Assembly (NCBI RefSeq): GCF_000519045.1
Contig: NZ_KI912532.1
Location: forward strand, 1,612,001-1,676,000
Direction: 5' to 3'
Source of the DNA: Dechloromonas agitata is5
GTDB taxonomy: Bacteria > Pseudomonadota > Gammaproteobacteria > Burkholderiales > Rhodocyclaceae
DNA: 64,000 bases
Under the pieces are notes generated by a model that searched no databases, was not told where the DNA came from, and saw only the letters and a program-made list of their open reading frames with translations. Shown one piece after another: positions 63,374-64,000 of this stretch. Made by a program: the position numbers and the translations under genes. Each line of letters starts with the position of its first letter. The stretch's first letter is position 1.

Positions 63374-64000
63374 ATGCTGAAAAAGATGTTGTCCCTGACC
63401 TTGGCCATGGCCTTTTCGTCTGTTGCCGTGGCCGATGAGGCGGATGTCAAGAAAGCCATGGAAGCGAAGCTGGGCGCCAAGGTCGAGTCGGTCAACAAGT
63501 CGGGCTATCTTGGCCTCTACGAGGTGTATGCCGACGGTGCGATCTTCTATACCGATGACAAGGTGTCGGCAATCATGGTCGGTGGTCAGATGATCGATGC
63601 CAAGACCATGAAGAACGTTACCGACGAGCGCATGAAAAAGCTCACCGCCATCCGTTTCGGCGATCTGCCGCTGGATCGCGCGATCAAGCAGGTGCGAGGG
63701 GATGGCAAGCGGGTGCTGGCCACGTTCGAGGATCCGAATTGCGGTTATTGCAAGCGTCTGGCCAAGGAGATGCTGAAGCTCGATAACGTGACGGTCTATG
63801 TCTTTCTCTACCCCATCCTGTCGGAAGACTCGGTGCGCAAGTCGAAGCAGATCTGGTGCTCGCCTGACCGCGCCAAGGCCTGGAGCGAATGGATGGTGGA
63901 TGGCAAGGTGCCGGCGGGGCGCGAGGATTGCGACACGACGGCGATCACCAAGAATCAGGAATTCGGGCGCAAGTTGAATATTTCCGGTACGCCGACCATG
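63374..64000 (+). CDS. dsbC: DsbC-family thiol:disulfide isomerase, C-terminus outside window
   Basis: The frame opens with ATG at 63374 after an AGGAGAT site and runs off the right edge (209 visible residues). A signal peptide (MLKKMLSLTLAMAFSSVAVA) is followed by the N-terminal dimerisation domain (VKKAMEAKLGAKVESVNKSG) and a thioredoxin-fold domain with the redox pair in FEDPNCGYCKRLAKEM near residue 124. The CSPDRAKAW cysteine and GTPTM cis-Pro loop near the end are typical. It isomerises disulfides in the periplasm, kept reduced by DsbD. Confidence 0.92.
   Translation, partial: MLKKMLSLTLAMAFSSVAVADEADVKKAMEAKLGAKVESVNKSGYLGLYEVYADGAIFYTDDKVSAIMVGGQMIDAKTMKNVTDERMKKLTAIRFGDLPLDRAIKQVRGDGKRVLATFEDPNCGYCKRLAKEMLKLDNVTVYVFLYPILSEDSVRKSKQIWCSPDRAKAWSEWMVDGKVPAGREDCDTTAITKNQEFGRKLNISGTPTM

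Overview
The window looks like a chromosome segment from a GC-rich betaproteobacterium. The combination of napDABC, a PEP-synthase-like enzyme, bactofilin, CNP1-like and DUF6776 proteins, a GlyQ/GlyS two-subunit synthetase and the aspS neighbourhood best fits the Rhodocyclales (Dechloromonas/Azonexus-like). That placement is inference from gene content and protein style, not from a database match.

Positions 1 to about 6440 are accessory DNA that runs off the left edge. A tyrosine recombinase with an N-terminal arm-binding domain is translationally coupled to a DUF1016 (YhcG-type) nuclease. Beyond it, on the same strand, lies a tightly overlapping operon: a HigA-type regulator, an Mrr-like PD-(D/E)XK nuclease, a second nuclease fused to an ABC-3C type C-terminal domain, a small middle component, and an SMC/ABC-type ATPase cut by the window edge. 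I read this as an ABC-three-component (ABC-3C) conflict system with an extra nuclease and its own regulator. It is the most interesting locus here.

From 6478 onward the DNA is mostly core chromosome. argB and an Hsp20 gene are followed by an aspS operon (fmdB-like, DUF502, aspS) that continues into a secreted barnase-type RNase, its barstar inhibitor and nudB. Next come pilB-pilC-pilD, then corB-ypjD divergent from ffh, a lytic transglycosylase, proS divergent from rppH, a CNP1-like protein, coq7 and an OsmC protein. A 500-base AT-rich gap carries a strong candidate small RNA with an anti-Shine-Dalgarno loop, then the rplM-rpsI promoter and operon. DUF6776, bactofilin, erpA, a phasin-like protein and purT follow.

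Between 29 and 38 kb lies an envelope and lipid block: an ArnT-like glycosyltransferase, a PAP2 phosphatase, a TauE/SafE exporter, a PlcP-like phosphoesterase with a GT4 glycosyltransferase, an outer-membrane protein and a second GT4 enzyme. Two Pho-box-like sequences in this block suggest phospholipid-to-glycolipid replacement under phosphate limitation. From 38 to 43.6 kb runs a glyQ-glyS-gmhB-plsC-M48-gloA block. It is followed by a TetR regulator translationally coupled to a rifampicin-phosphotransferase-like enzyme, with palindromic operators in the promoter.

The right part holds a membrane lytic transglycosylase, msrA, the classic miaB-phoH-ybeY-corC-lnt operon, an elongator tRNA-Met, a YaiI protein, a thioesterase, ahpC-ahpF separated by a 48-base perfect palindrome, a minimal napDABC operon behind an FNR-type site, an HU gene, a small disordered protein, a UbiH-family hydroxylase and a dsbC-type gene cut by the right edge. 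No rRNA, CRISPR array or insertion sequence was seen.
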